Of a stretch of DNA of 64,000 bases, positions 8,441 to 17,531 are shown piece after piece. The stretch spans positions 1 to 64,000 of the forward strand of contig NZ_ATXH01000009.1 in the NCBI RefSeq assembly GCF_000421585.1, given 5' to 3'. Position 1 is the first letter of the stretch. The number at the start of each line of letters is the position of its first letter. The notes beneath the pieces were generated by a model. It was not told the DNA's origin. It did no database searches and worked only from the letters and a program-made list of their open reading frames with translations. Made by a program: the position numbers and the translations under genes. Source of the stretch: Thermodesulfatator atlanticus DSM 21156 (GTDB lineage: Bacteria; Desulfobacterota; Thermodesulfobacteria; Thermodesulfobacteriales; Thermodesulfatatoraceae).

Positions 8441-10321
8441 CTATTCTTTTTGCAAAAGTTCTTTGACGCTTGGGAAAAGGTCGAGATTGGTATGAGGCAA
8501 AAACAGAGCTGAAACGTAGTAGTCCATGTAACCAGGATGGGCAGAAAGCTCAAAGTGGGTCATCATCTGGGCAACTTGTTCCATCTCCGCTAGAGCCTCC
8601 TGAGAAAGGGCTGCCATGCGGGCCCCAAGAAGCGAGCTGTTGCCCACAAAATAAAAGTTTTCCCTGGGAAGGTCCGGCAAAAGCCCGATAATAATAGCCT
8701 GCTCAAGATCAAGAAAACTGCCAAAGTTTCCCGCAAGAATAACCCGCTCAACCATGCCTATTTCAAGGCCAACGGACTCAAGAAGCGTTTGGTACCCTGA
8801 AAACATGGCCCCTTTGGCGCGGATGAGATTATCAATATCTGCTTCGGTAAAAACAATGTCTTCGCCTGTGGCAGACTCTTCTGCCCAAACAAGCACGTAT
8901 TCATAGCCTTCGCGGCCTTCTCTTATGCGCGGGTTGTCAAGGTCGCGACGGTATTTGCCAGACTGGTCAATAATGCCTTCGATAAAAAGGCTTGCCAGAA
9001 GCGAAATAATACCCGAGCCGCAAATCCCTTTTGGCTTTTTATTGCCAATAGTAAGGATCATGGGCTCAAGGGTCTCTGGATCAATGTGCACGGCCTCTAT
9101 GGCCCCGGTGGTTGCGCGCATGCCGTGCTTAATCCCCCCGCCCTCAAAGGCAGGCCCAGCAGAACACGCTGCGCAGGCTAGAAAGTCCTGGTTCCCCACC
9201 ACGATTTCGCCATTGGTGCCGATATCGATAAAAAGCGTTAAAGGGCTCTCCTTGGCCATGCCTGTGGCCACCACCCCTGCGGTAATGTCTCCACCCACGT
9301 AGCTTGCCACGCACGGAGCAAGGGTTGTAATGGTCTGGTCTCCGGCTGGAAGGCCAAGCTCTTTAGCAGGAACCACGGGAAATTTGGCAGCTACCGGCAC
9401 ATAAGGGCTTTCGCGCAAGAATCGTGGCTCAAGCATGAGCAGAAAATGGCTCATAACTGTGTTGCCTGCAAAGGAATAATGGGCAATTTCTTCGGGCTTA
9501 ACCCCGTGTTTACCGCAAAGTTCCTGAGAAAGCTTGGCAATGCATTCCACCACCCGCTCATGAAGTATCTTTAATCCGTCTTTTTTACGGGCAAATTCAA
9601 TGCGGCTGATTACGTCTTCACCATAGCTGATTTGTGGGTTGTAATCTGAAGTAGAGCCAATAACGTTTCCTGAATTCAAATCAACCAGTTCTGCGCAAAT
9701 CGTGGTGGTGCCTATGTCAACGGCTATGGCGAAATGACGCGAGGTGGTATCACCTGGCACAACATCAAGGAGTCGTGGCGTATTTTTTTTGAAAACGCAA
9801 GCGGTGACATCAAAGTTTTTTTCACGAAGAACGTAAGGCAGCTTTCTTAGGAGCTTCCAGTTTATGTCTATTTCTTCTGCAGAGAGTTCTTTGAGAATTC
9901 CTGTTTCAAGTCGAGCCAGATCAGGCATATTGTTTTCAATGCTTGGGGGCTCAAGAGAAAGATGAATCTTTTGCATTACAGGGGATATGCTCACTTTGGC
10001 AGGCCCGCGAGCTTCAAGCCAGGAACTTGCCACTTTCTTTGCCGGGCGCAAAAGGGCTCTTCGGTCAACCTCACTTTCAACTGGTACGCGAATTACCAAA
10101 TCGCTTTTGGGAATTAACGTGCAGGCCTTATACCCGCCTTCGGGGAGAGGCTCCCCTTCCACCTCTCCTCCTTCTAAAAACACACGGCATTTGCCGCAGA
10201 CTCCTGCGCCACCACAGGAAGCGTTAATATGAATACCCGCCTTCATGGCTGCGCGGATAACAGTTTCACCTTCAGGGATTTCAACTGTTACCCCCGCAGG
10301 AAGAAACGTAATCTTTGGCAT
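8441..10321 (-). CDS. Reductive activator of corrinoid protein (RACo-like ASKHA ATPase with 2Fe-2S domain)
   Basis: This protein is expected to use ATP to return accidentally oxidised Co(II) corrinoid protein to the active Co(I) state. The 626-residue sequence has an N-terminal plant-type 2Fe-2S domain with Cys36, Cys42, Cys45 and Cys67 (CX5CX2CX21C). A linker follows, then a long C-terminal ASKHA ATPase region with VDIGTTTICAEL (about 210) and FIDIGTNGEIV (about 366). It starts just 10 bases after the methyltransferase gene and shares its riboswitch. RACo-type activators are known for corrinoid iron-sulfur proteins and for O-demethylases; the neighbour points to the acetyl-CoA pathway. Confidence 0.9.
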   Translation of the reverse strand: MPKITFLPAGVTVEIPEGETVIRAAMKAGIHINASCGGAGVCGKCRVFLEGGEVEGEPLPEGGYKACTLIPKSDLVIRVPVESEVDRRALLRPAKKVASSWLEARGPAKVSISPVMQKIHLSLEPPSIENNMPDLARLETGILKELSAEEIDINWKLLRKLPYVLREKNFDVTACVFKKNTPRLLDVVPGDTTSRHFAIAVDIGTTTICAELVDLNSGNVIGSTSDYNPQISYGEDVISRIEFARKKDGLKILHERVVECIAKLSQELCGKHGVKPEEIAHYSFAGNTVMSHFLLMLEPRFLRESPYVPVAAKFPVVPAKELGLPAGDQTITTLAPCVASYVGGDITAGVVATGMAKESPLTLFIDIGTNGEIVVGNQDFLACAACSAGPAFEGGGIKHGMRATTGAIEAVHIDPETLEPMILTIGNKKPKGICGSGIISLLASLFIEGIIDQSGKYRRDLDNPRIREGREGYEYVLVWAEESATGEDIVFTEADIDNLIRAKGAMFSGYQTLLESVGLEIGMVERVILAGNFGSFLDLEQAIIIGLLPDLPRENFYFVGNSSLLGARMAALSQEALAEMEQVAQMMTHFELSAHPGYMDYYVSALFLPHTNLDLFPSVKELLQKE

Positions 10322-10330
10322 GCTTACCTC

Positions 10331-11227
10331 CTAAAGCTCAAGCCAGGATTCAGAAAAGATGGTCTTTCCTGTGAGCACACGAGTGGTTTTGTAAATTTCG
10401 AGCTCTTTAGGAGAAAGCGAAGCCGGGTCTGGCTCATCTCCGTCCATGATGTCATGGACAAGTTTTACCCACTCAGGGTGTTTTCCTTTGGCAATTTCAA
10501 CGAGCTCTTTGTCATATACGTTCAAAATAGCCGAGTAAATGTTGTATTTCATGAGCATCATGAGATAAACCCGGTCAAGATAGCCCCTCAGGTGATGGGG
10601 CACCCCGTTTGATACGTTTGAAAGGCCAACCGTGCTTTTACATCCCGGCGCAATATCTGGCAGCATGGCCAGAAAATTGAGCCCTTCAAGTATCTGATCA
10701 GCTCCCAGGGTAATGGGTGTGCCAATGGGGTCCACCCAGATTTTTTCATTAGGAATACCTGCTTCATTCATGGCCATGATAAGGTCCACAGCCATAGCTG
10801 CCCGCTCATTGGCATCGCGGGGCATACCCTCTGGCCCCCAGAGAAGAGCGATCACGTCGCAACCCACTTCCGCAGCAAAAGGGATGAGCTTTTCCATGCG
10901 TTCAGGTTGGGCTGAGATGGAATTCATCAGCATGCCAGCAGGATTTTTCGAGGCCTTAATCCCGGCAATCAAGGCGTCAGGGTTAGTGGTATCAAGGGAA
11001 AGAGGAGTATCAACCACTTCTTCTACGACTTTTACGATCCAGGCAGCAAGGTCCGGACCGTCTTTTTTGGCCGGGCCTATGTTTAGGTCAAGATAATCTG
11101 CCCCAAGCTCTGTTTCTTCCTTGGCCATTTCCTGGATGGGAACGGGATTGCGCTCCTTCATAGCAGCGCCTGTTCTTTTGCCCATAATGTTAATGGATTC
11201 TGCAATGCAAACGACTTTTTGAGACAT
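10331..11227 (-). CDS. Methyltetrahydrofolate:corrinoid methyltransferase (AcsE/MtrH-like pterin-binding)
   Basis: The 298-residue protein is a pterin-binding TIM barrel that moves the methyl group of CH3-tetrahydrofolate to a corrinoid protein. Family segments include GADYLDLNIGPAKKDGPD near residues 42-59, PLSLDTTNPDALIAGI and VDPIGTPIT, plus GLSNVSNGVPHHLRGYLDR, which contains the conserved Asn of AcsE-type enzymes. With the RACo-like gene downstream it fits the methyl branch of the Wood-Ljungdahl pathway. The corrinoid protein and CO dehydrogenase/acetyl-CoA synthase genes are not in this window. Translation is probably governed by the cobalamin riboswitch in its leader. Confidence 0.9.
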   Translation of the reverse strand: MSQKVVCIAESINIMGKRTGAAMKERNPVPIQEMAKEETELGADYLDLNIGPAKKDGPDLAAWIVKVVEEVVDTPLSLDTTNPDALIAGIKASKNPAGMLMNSISAQPERMEKLIPFAAEVGCDVIALLWGPEGMPRDANERAAMAVDLIMAMNEAGIPNEKIWVDPIGTPITLGADQILEGLNFLAMLPDIAPGCKSTVGLSNVSNGVPHHLRGYLDRVYLMMLMKYNIYSAILNVYDKELVEIAKGKHPEWVKLVHDIMDGDEPDPASLSPKELEIYKTTRVLTGKTIFSESWLEL

Positions 11228-11231
11228 AAAA

Positions 11232-11318
11232 CCCTCCTTAAAAGTATTTTTTGGGAGGGCATTCGAGGAGGCACAAAGGGAAGAAATCCCCTTTGCAGGG
11301 CCTTAAGCCTCGAAGCCC
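11232..11318 (-). promoter_or_regulatory. Riboswitch expression platform with SD-sequestering hairpin
   Basis: Downstream of the aptamer on the minus strand, GGGCTTCGAGG (11318-11308) can pair with CCTCGAATGCCC (about 11270-11257). The CCCTCC that overlaps the end of that second arm (11259-11254) is an exact complement of the SD GGAGGG at 11237-11232. The two pairings share bases, so they should compete. That suggests ligand-dependent masking of the ribosome binding site. Confidence 0.6.
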
Positions 11319-11330
11319 TACAAAACTCAA

Positions 11331-11515
11331 ACCCTGGGCCGGTCTCCCGGCTTCCAGATCATCCTACTTGCCGCGCCTTCCCAGGGCCTGCTGTGGGCCC
11401 CAGTGGCTTGTCCCCAAGGGTGGGTAGCGGCTTTCGTCCCCGGTTACGGTTGCGGGCCAGCGCCGGACTTCCACCGGACTTCCCGATTATCTCCAATAGG
11501 AGCACCCAGGGCCCT
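11331..11515 (-). ncRNA. Cobalamin (adenosylcobalamin-type) riboswitch aptamer
   Basis: The minus strand contains the conserved cobalamin-riboswitch blocks in order: GGGAAGTCCGGTGGAAGTCC, GGCGCTGGCCCGCAACCGTA, the AAGCCACTGG box, and GGAAGGCGCGGCAAGTAGGA with AAGCCGGGAGACCGGCC. The closing stem is formed by CCCTGGG and CCCAGGG at the two ends. It sits about 100 bases upstream of the methyltransferase start and would make production of the B12-dependent methyltransferase and its activator respond to cobalamin. It is an excellent match to the family. Confidence 0.95.
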
Positions 11516-11528
11516 GTTGTTCAACTTA

Positions 11529-11556
11529 ATTTTTACTGAAAACCATTTTAAGTCAA
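11529..11556 (-). promoter_or_regulatory. Putative promoter of the riboswitch transcript
   Basis: On the minus strand TTGACT (11556-11551) is followed by TAAAAATT after 15-16 bases, just before the riboswitch. The -35 is good and the -10 is weak. Confidence 0.4.
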
Positions 11557-12060
11557 TACGATTTGTTAACGGTCATAAGCGATTGCCACAACAAAACATG
11601 AAAAAGCGCTGCGGGGACCGGCCAGGGACCTGCTCTTTTTCTCAAGCCCCGTTGTGGGGATCCGTTCCTATTTTTCTTTCCGAAAAATGGGAACGGATCC
11701 TGAACTCCGAAAGCACAAAACAGATGGCACTTGAACATGTCATTGCAATCGAGGCGAGGCAATCTAGCTCCCTCACTGTGCTCGGTAGAGAGATCGCTTC
11801 GTCGGCCTTAACAGCCCTCCTCGCGCTGACATTTTAGCGGTTATTGCTAGGGCCTCTTTTTCTGTCATTGCGAGGGAGCGTAAGCGACCAAAGCAATCTC
11901 ATGGGATCACTTCGGCGTACGAATCGCACGCCTTGTGATGATGGTGTAGCCGGGATCGCGCGGGAGTACAAGCCTCGCGAAGATGCTTTGTGGGATAAAT
12001 TTGCTACCAATAATATTGTCAAAGGCACTCGCAATGCATGATAAGGGGGTTGGGAGTGAC
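11541..12060. repeat. Intergenic repeat cluster (palindromic module and CATTGCGAG-type repeats)
   Basis: No supportable gene is present. A perfect copy of the palindromic module occupies 11658-11700 (GGATCCGTTCC ... GGAACGGATCC) without the usual miniature-element ends. It is followed by at least three copies of a second dispersed repeat of the GTCATTGCGAG(N)GAAGCAATCTC type: 11739-11767, an inverted one at about 11790-11833, and 11863-11900. The longer ORFs here are chance frames through repeats. Confidence 0.65.
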
Positions 12061-12061
12061 G

Positions 12062-12097
12062 GAAAAAGAAAAGGGGGCCAAGCCCCCTTCCTTTATT
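12062..12097 (-). terminator. Rho-independent terminator of the FBP aldolase/phosphatase gene
   Basis: Just past the stop codon the minus strand reads AAGGGGGCTTGGCCCCCTTT followed by CTTTTTC, a compact GC hairpin with a U-rich tail. Confidence 0.8.
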
Positions 12098-13238
12098 CGT
12101 GGATTTCGCCGGTGCCTGTTCCAGGAGCCTTGGCTTCAGGCTCACCAATGTCAACAAAGCGATCCTTAAGTTTCTCAAGGACTTTGGGAAGGGTGGTGTA
12201 TTCCATTTCTTCAGGCGGAAGACGGTGTGGTTCAAAAATACCCTGGCGACGAAGCTGATTAGCAAGAATTGCGCAGCGATTACGAGCATCATCAAAGGCA
12301 GGATCATCAAAAAGATCATTAGGACCTACCAGTTTTCCATTACACAACTGATAACCAGCAGCAACAACACGAGGAGGACCATCGAAACGAGTGGGTTTGG
12401 CCTCTTTAAAGGAGACTGGCATAAGAGGGCCTGTGTGTGAACCGCGCATCCAACCTTCTACTAGCCAAGGTCTTGCAAAAGGCTCAAGGGCTTCACCCAC
12501 TGCGGGAAAGCCACTTTGACAACGAACGATCAATACGGGATCGTCTTTACCTACGTAACGCCCAGCCATTAAAGAAAGTTTTTGGGTTGAAGCCACCGCA
12601 GCGATTTCTTGGTCTCTATTGCGGTAAACAGCCCTTACGACATAGCGGCTCGTAGCTCCGATGAACACCAAGAGGTCATAAAGCTCTCTCGGGGTTTCTA
12701 GCTTTACTGCTTTGCCGGAATAAACATCCATTACTTCAAAGGTAAAGCCATCATGCATGGAAGGGTCGATTACCAAACCGGCAGTGTTCATGGGATCAGC
12801 AAACATTTCATAAAGAGCTAGGTTCCAGGCACTTGGAGAAGTTTTATCCGCAAAATATACGATGATTGGTTCGCTTTTCCTTTCTTCAAATTCCATTTCA
12901 GCTACACCAGGGCCCATGCCTTTTACGTTTCCAGAAAAGGCATCAGCAAGGAGATCCTGGCCTGCTCCATAAAGTTTGAGACTTTTTGCAACTTCTGTCC
13001 CTGCAACAAAGGCATCCCAGGCGAGTTTGTGGACCTCTTCGTTATCTTTGCCTTTGGTATGGGTCATTACTATGGCAATGTCATCACCACAGGTAATAAC
13101 AGAAGCATCGATCAAGATTCCTTTGGAAACAGCCTCTGCGACGTATTCTTTTACCTTTGCTACTACGTCAGGGTGTGTAGAGGAATGTCCTACATAGCCG
13201 CCAATATCGGCCTTAATCACTGAAAGAGTGAGCTTCAT
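12093..13238 (-). CDS. Bifunctional fructose-1,6-bisphosphate aldolase/phosphatase (archaeal type)
   Basis: This gluconeogenic enzyme both condenses triose phosphates and removes the 1-phosphate of FBP. The 381-residue protein matches the family closely: KLTLSVIKADIGGYVGHSS at the start, GAGQDLLADAFSGNVKGMGP (residues about 92-111) and DPMNTAGLVIDPSMHDGF near 150. All of these contribute metal or substrate ligands. This enzyme is typical of archaea and deep-branching autotrophic thermophilic bacteria, and fits a cell that fixes carbon to acetyl-CoA and makes sugars from it. It is monocistronic, with SD AAGGAGGG and a terminator. Confidence 0.95.
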   Translation of the reverse strand: MKLTLSVIKADIGGYVGHSSTHPDVVAKVKEYVAEAVSKGILIDASVITCGDDIAIVMTHTKGKDNEEVHKLAWDAFVAGTEVAKSLKLYGAGQDLLADAFSGNVKGMGPGVAEMEFEERKSEPIIVYFADKTSPSAWNLALYEMFADPMNTAGLVIDPSMHDGFTFEVMDVYSGKAVKLETPRELYDLLVFIGATSRYVVRAVYRNRDQEIAAVASTQKLSLMAGRYVGKDDPVLIVRCQSGFPAVGEALEPFARPWLVEGWMRGSHTGPLMPVSFKEAKPTRFDGPPRVVAAGYQLCNGKLVGPNDLFDDPAFDDARNRCAILANQLRRQGIFEPHRLPPEEMEYTTLPKVLEKLKDRFVDIGEPEAKAPGTGTGEIHE

Positions 13239-13354
13239 ATTGCCCTCCTTTGGTATAGTTTTTCTGGGAAACCCCTCGCCTATTTAATACCAATTTTTAT
13301 TAAGAAAAAGAAGAAATTTTTGAAAACAATGTGGAAGGCAAAGAAAAGAGATGG

Positions 13355-13439
13355 TGCCGAGGGCGGGAGTCGAACCCGCACGGGGGTGAACCCCAGTGGA
13401 TTTTGAGTCCACCGCGTCTGCCAGTTCCGCCACCTCGGC
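13355..13439 (-). tRNA. tRNA-Leu (anticodon CAA)
   Basis: The minus strand folds as an 85-nt class II tRNA. Acceptor GCCGAGG pairs with its complement. The anticodon arm GTGGA-CTCAAAA-TCCAC gives anticodon CAA, decoding UUG. A long variable arm GGGGTTCACCCCC precedes the T arm GCGGGTTCGACTCCCGC. CCA is not encoded. Confidence 0.97.
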
Positions 13440-13528
13440 GTGCTCTAATCAATTACCACGAAGCCTTGGTTCTTGCAACGTGCAAGGCATCTTGTCGCTT
13501 ATTAGATTTCCGTTAAATTTTCCTTGCC

Positions 13529-16500
13529 ATGCAAATAAAACGGTTAGAAATTTTTGGCTTTAAATCCTTCCCGCGCAAGATTTCTATCAGCTTCCCCCCT
13601 GGGATCTCAGCCATTGTGGGGCCAAATGGCTCAGGGAAAAGCAACCTGGTAGATGCCTTAAGGTGGATCCTTGGAGAACAAAACCCACGCCTTTTACGTG
13701 TGCGGGAAATGTCAGATCTCATATATGCTGGTGAAAACGGCTTTCGTCCGGAATTTGCCGAAGTAAGGCTTGTCCTTGATAATGAAAAAAAAGACGGTCC
13801 TAAAGAGCTTGCTAACCTTTCTGAGATTTCTGTGGTGCGGCGGCTTTATCGCGACGGTGAAAGCGAATTCTTCCTTAATAATAAACCCTGCCGCCTGAAA
13901 GACATTGTCTATCTTTTTATTGATAGCGGTGTTTACGCTCGGGGATACGGCATCATAGACCAGGGCCAGGTAAGTCAATTTATCGACCAATCTCCTAAAG
14001 AAAGGCGCAAACACCTTGAACAACTGGCTGGGATTAGCCGCTACAAAATCCGCCGTGATGAAACAGAAAAACAAATAACAAAAACCCTGGAAAACTTAAG
14101 ACGTATAAAAGATATTTTGAGCGAAGTAGAGGGAAGATTAGAAGAACTCAGTAAACAAGCCGCTGAAGCTAAAAAATATCTTTCTTTGCAGGAAGAGCTG
14201 AGAAATCTCGAAATACATAAGTTAAACCAGGAATATAAAAAACAAACAGAAAAGAAAGAAAAAATTCTCGAAAAAAGAAAACAATTAGAAGTAAAGGTTA
14301 AATCATTAAAAAAAGAGATTGAACAGCTTGAACCAGAAATCCTAGAATGTGAAGGCAAAATAGGAATCCTTGAGGAAGAACTGCAAAACTTAGAAAAGAA
14401 ATTAAGAGACTTAGAAGAACAGCACCAGGTAAAAAGAAAAGAAATAAACGTTTTGTTTAGAGAAGAATCGAACTTTGCCAAAGAAATTTCGCAAATAGAA
14501 GGGAAGATTTCGGCAAATAAGGAAAGACAACAAAAAATCAGGTTAAGAATATCTGGAATTAAAAAAGAAATAGACGAGATCAAAAAAAATCTCCCAGAAA
14601 AGGAAAAAACATATTTTTTCTTAAAAGAAGAAAATAAAACAATTACTGAAAATATAAAAAACGAAGAAAGAGAATTAAAAGAGCTAGAAGAAGCAACAAG
14701 AGCGCTGCAAATAAAACTTGATCAAATTAGTAGTGAAATAGAAAGATTGGACAGGGAGCTGGCCTTAGTTACAAAAGAAAAAGAGAAATTCATAAAAGAA
14801 GTTGAAGAGCTAAATAATAAAAAAACTATTATAGTACAAAGACTTGAAAATCTAGCAAAAGAAAAAGAAAATTATGAAAAAAAGATAAAAGCAATAGAAG
14901 ACGAATTGAAAGAAAAGGTTAAAATAGAAGAAAATACTGAAAACGATATAAGAATCATTGAAGAAGAACTTCATGAGCTGTATTTGAGAAGAAAAGAGCT
15001 TGAAAGGGAAGTTTCATGGTTATCTTCTTTTATAAGTCAATCCACCAAAGGAATAACAGAAGTTTTAAGCAAAAACAAAATAAAATTTGAACTGGCACTA
15101 AATCAAGTAGACCTAACTGAAGAAGAGGAAAAGATTATTGATCACGTATATCAAGACCTAACAAAAGCTATTATCTTAAAGAATAGAAAAGACTTGCCGA
15201 AAGCGATTGAGGTTTTGTCAAATACAAATAAAAAAGCGGTGCTTTTTATTGGAAATGACATTAACAGCGTCCTTAAAGAAAAAACTAAAAATATTCAAAT
15301 TGTTAAAAGCCTGGAAGAAGCAAACATTGAAGAAGAAAAGAAATATCTGATTCCAGAAAAAAATATATTAGTTACCCCTGATGGTTTTGTCTTTGTTTCT
15401 TCATCAAAAAGCGAAGAGTTACTAAAAAAGAAAAAAAGGCTTGAAACATTAGTGAAAGAAAAAGAGCAAATACTGCTCAAGATAAAAGAAAAAGAAAGCA
15501 AAAACAAAATCTTAAAAGAAAGGCAGGAAAAGCTCAAAAAAGAAATAAGTCAACTAGCTGCTCAAAAAGAAGAATCTGTTAAAAAAATTAAAAACTACAC
15601 TAAAGAAATGCAGCAAAATCAAATAAACCTAGAAAAAATCGAAAACAATTTAGAAATATTGCAAAAAAATATCTTCTTCCTGGAAGAAAAAATAAATAGT
15701 ATCAAGAATGAAATCGAAGAAAAAGCTAGCAAAAAAGAACCACTAAAAAAAGAATTTAAAACGTTCGAAGAAAAACTGTTTGAACTGAAGGAAAAATATG
15801 AAAGAGAAAAACGACATAAGCTAGAAATAAGTAAAAAACTAAGAGAGATAGAAATAGAACTCATAAGAAAAAAAGAAAAAAAAGAAACTCTTACAAAAGA
15901 ACTTCAAAAGCAAATCGAAGAAGAAAGCATTTTAGCGCAACAAATAGAGAAATTTGTTTACAAAAAAGATAAAATAAACACTAATTGGCAGCAAATTAAG
16001 AAGAAAATTAAAGAGCTAAAAAGTATTCTTAATAGCCAACAAGAAGAAATAAATTCGATTAAAGGAGTAATCGAAGAAAAGAAAAAGAAATTAGACCATT
16101 TAAGAAAAAGAGAAAAAGAACTAAGAAATATTGTTTATGAAAAAACCAAAGAGCTAGAAAATGAAGAAAAAGCTCTAAACAGGATATCAGTTGATTTGGC
16201 TCAGACTGAGCTCACTTTGGCGCATTTAGCCGAACAAGCTTACCAAAATTTTAAAATCTTCCTTCCTTTAAATGAGGAAAACGAAGAAAAGATACGCATT
16301 AAAGACATAAATAAAAGAATATTGGAAGTAAAAGAAGAATTAGACAAGTTTGGGCTGATAAATCTTGCAGCTATCGAAGAATTAGAAAAAACAAAAGAAA
16401 GAAAAAACTTCTTGATTTCTCAAAAAGAGGACCTGGAAAAGGCGTTGGATGACTTAAAGGCAGCGGTAAAACAAATTAACCAAACCTGCCGCAAACGTCT

Positions 16501-16942
16501 GAAACGAGCCCTTGCCGCTGCCAATGAAAAACTTGCTCAGATTTTTCCGGTACTTTTCCCTGAAGCATCGGCAGAGTTGCGTTTTACTGAATCAGAAGAC
16601 CCACTTGAGGCCGGACTTGATCTTATCGTCAAGCTCCCCGGGAAGCCGATCCGCCATCTGGCTATGCTTTCAGGTGGGGAAAAAGCCCTTACCGCCCTTG
16701 CTGTTCTTTGTGCCTTTTATCTGGTCAAACCAGGGCCTTTTTGTGTCTTAGACGAGGTAGATGCCCCGCTAGATGAAGCCAATACCGAAAAATTCGTTAA
16801 TCTTTTACGAGAACTTACCAAACACTCCCAAGTGATCTTGGTAACCCATAACAAACGCGTCATGGAAAACGCAGATCTCCTCATAGGGGTAACGATGGAA
16901 GAAAAGGGCATATCGAAAATTGTAAGCGTAAGCCTCAATTAG
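13529..16942 (+). CDS. smc: Chromosome segregation protein SMC
   Basis: SMC is the ATPase of bacterial condensin. The 1137-residue protein has Walker A GPNGSGKSN (31-39) and Q-loop and N-terminal head up to about residue 165. Long coiled coils follow, then a hinge region roughly at 500-640, the returning coiled coil, and a C-terminal head with LSGGEKALTALAVLCAF (1047 on) and Walker B CVLDEVDAPLD (about 1072). Base composition changes sharply inside the gene: both heads use mixed GC-rich codons, while the coiled coil (about 14200-16450) is very AT-rich with AGA and AAA codons. No clear SD precedes the ATG. scpA/scpB are not nearby. Confidence 0.97.
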   Translation: MQIKRLEIFGFKSFPRKISISFPPGISAIVGPNGSGKSNLVDALRWILGEQNPRLLRVREMSDLIYAGENGFRPEFAEVRLVLDNEKKDGPKELANLSEISVVRRLYRDGESEFFLNNKPCRLKDIVYLFIDSGVYARGYGIIDQGQVSQFIDQSPKERRKHLEQLAGISRYKIRRDETEKQITKTLENLRRIKDILSEVEGRLEELSKQAAEAKKYLSLQEELRNLEIHKLNQEYKKQTEKKEKILEKRKQLEVKVKSLKKEIEQLEPEILECEGKIGILEEELQNLEKKLRDLEEQHQVKRKEINVLFREESNFAKEISQIEGKISANKERQQKIRLRISGIKKEIDEIKKNLPEKEKTYFFLKEENKTITENIKNEERELKELEEATRALQIKLDQISSEIERLDRELALVTKEKEKFIKEVEELNNKKTIIVQRLENLAKEKENYEKKIKAIEDELKEKVKIEENTENDIRIIEEELHELYLRRKELEREVSWLSSFISQSTKGITEVLSKNKIKFELALNQVDLTEEEEKIIDHVYQDLTKAIILKNRKDLPKAIEVLSNTNKKAVLFIGNDINSVLKEKTKNIQIVKSLEEANIEEEKKYLIPEKNILVTPDGFVFVSSSKSEELLKKKKRLETLVKEKEQILLKIKEKESKNKILKERQEKLKKEISQLAAQKEESVKKIKNYTKEMQQNQINLEKIENNLEILQKNIFFLEEKINSIKNEIEEKASKKEPLKKEFKTFEEKLFELKEKYEREKRHKLEISKKLREIEIELIRKKEKKETLTKELQKQIEEESILAQQIEKFVYKKDKINTNWQQIKKKIKELKSILNSQQEEINSIKGVIEEKKKKLDHLRKREKELRNIVYEKTKELENEEKALNRISVDLAQTELTLAHLAEQAYQNFKIFLPLNEENEEKIRIKDINKRILEVKEELDKFGLINLAAIEELEKTKERKNFLISQKEDLEKALDDLKAAVKQINQTCRKRLKRALAAANEKLAQIFPVLFPEASAELRFTESEDPLEAGLDLIVKLPGKPIRHLAMLSGGEKALTALAVLCAFYLVKPGPFCVLDEVDAPLDEANTEKFVNLLRELTKHSQVILVTHNKRVMENADLLIGVTMEEKGISKIVSVSLN

Positions 16943-17310
16943 CACCCATAGTCATTCAGGAAATAGCCATGGCGCTCAAAACTCTCACGTAGACGGATTT
17001 TTTTTGCTGGTTCAAGGGCATAGTATTTTTGCAAAAATTTCACTGCCGAAGCTCCTTCACCACAGGCTGCTTCAAATAGGTCTCTAGTTTCTTTTTCGTC
17101 TAAATGGGCTTCTTCAAGTATTTGCTTAAGCTCTTTTTTTCCACAAAGGCGTTTTTCTATAACGGAAGAACCGACATTTTTTTGGCCAATTATTACCCAC
17201 GGGCAGTCTAGCTCACCACTGCCATCCTTTCCGTAATACAAATAAAACCCCTTTCCGCTACAACTCACAAAAAAAACTGAAGAAACAATAAGCAGCAACA
17301 AAATCTTCAT
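16939..17310 (-). CDS. Small predicted lipoprotein, unknown function
   Basis: The 123-residue protein begins with MKILLLLIVSSVFFVSC. Its hydrophobic stretch ends in FVSC at residue 17, a usable lipobox, so it is probably a lipoprotein. The mature part contains four further Cys residues and two predicted helices rich in Glu/Lys. It overlaps the end of smc convergently by 4 bases. I do not recognise the family. A reasonable SD (AAAAGGAGGG) supports that it is a real gene. Confidence 0.75.
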   Translation of the reverse strand: MKILLLLIVSSVFFVSCSGKGFYLYYGKDGSGELDCPWVIIGQKNVGSSVIEKRLCGKKELKQILEEAHLDEKETRDLFEAACGEGASAVKFLQKYYALEPAKKIRLRESFERHGYFLNDYGC

Positions 17311-17531
17311 TTAATACACCCTCCTTTTCATAGAACTTTAGTATGAATAAAGGTCAAAAGCAATCTCTGAGTTAACAAATCCGGAAAGCAAATTTCCTTT
17401 GCAAAAAATGGGAGAGGACTCCTTGCAGTTGGGCTTACAATTTTAGATCTCAGCAGTTTTGCAAAGTTTCGAAATTTTATAACTTGTCTTTTTAAACAGT
17501 TTTGATGTTTAATTAGGCCAGGAGGTGAATA

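Noticed and set aside
11402-11837. Plus-strand ORF of 144 codons opposite the riboswitch
   Set aside because: It reads through the antisense of the cobalamin aptamer and repeat palindromes, has no ribosome site, and its residues (Pro/Gly/Ser-rich) look like non-coding DNA.
12093-12319. Minus-strand 161-codon ORF starting at 12319 and running into the repeats
   Set aside because: It is a shadow of the FBP aldolase/phosphatase frame and crosses the terminator and repeat cluster.
16939-16942. Frameshift or fusion between smc and the lipoprotein
   Set aside because: They are on opposite strands and only touch tail to tail.
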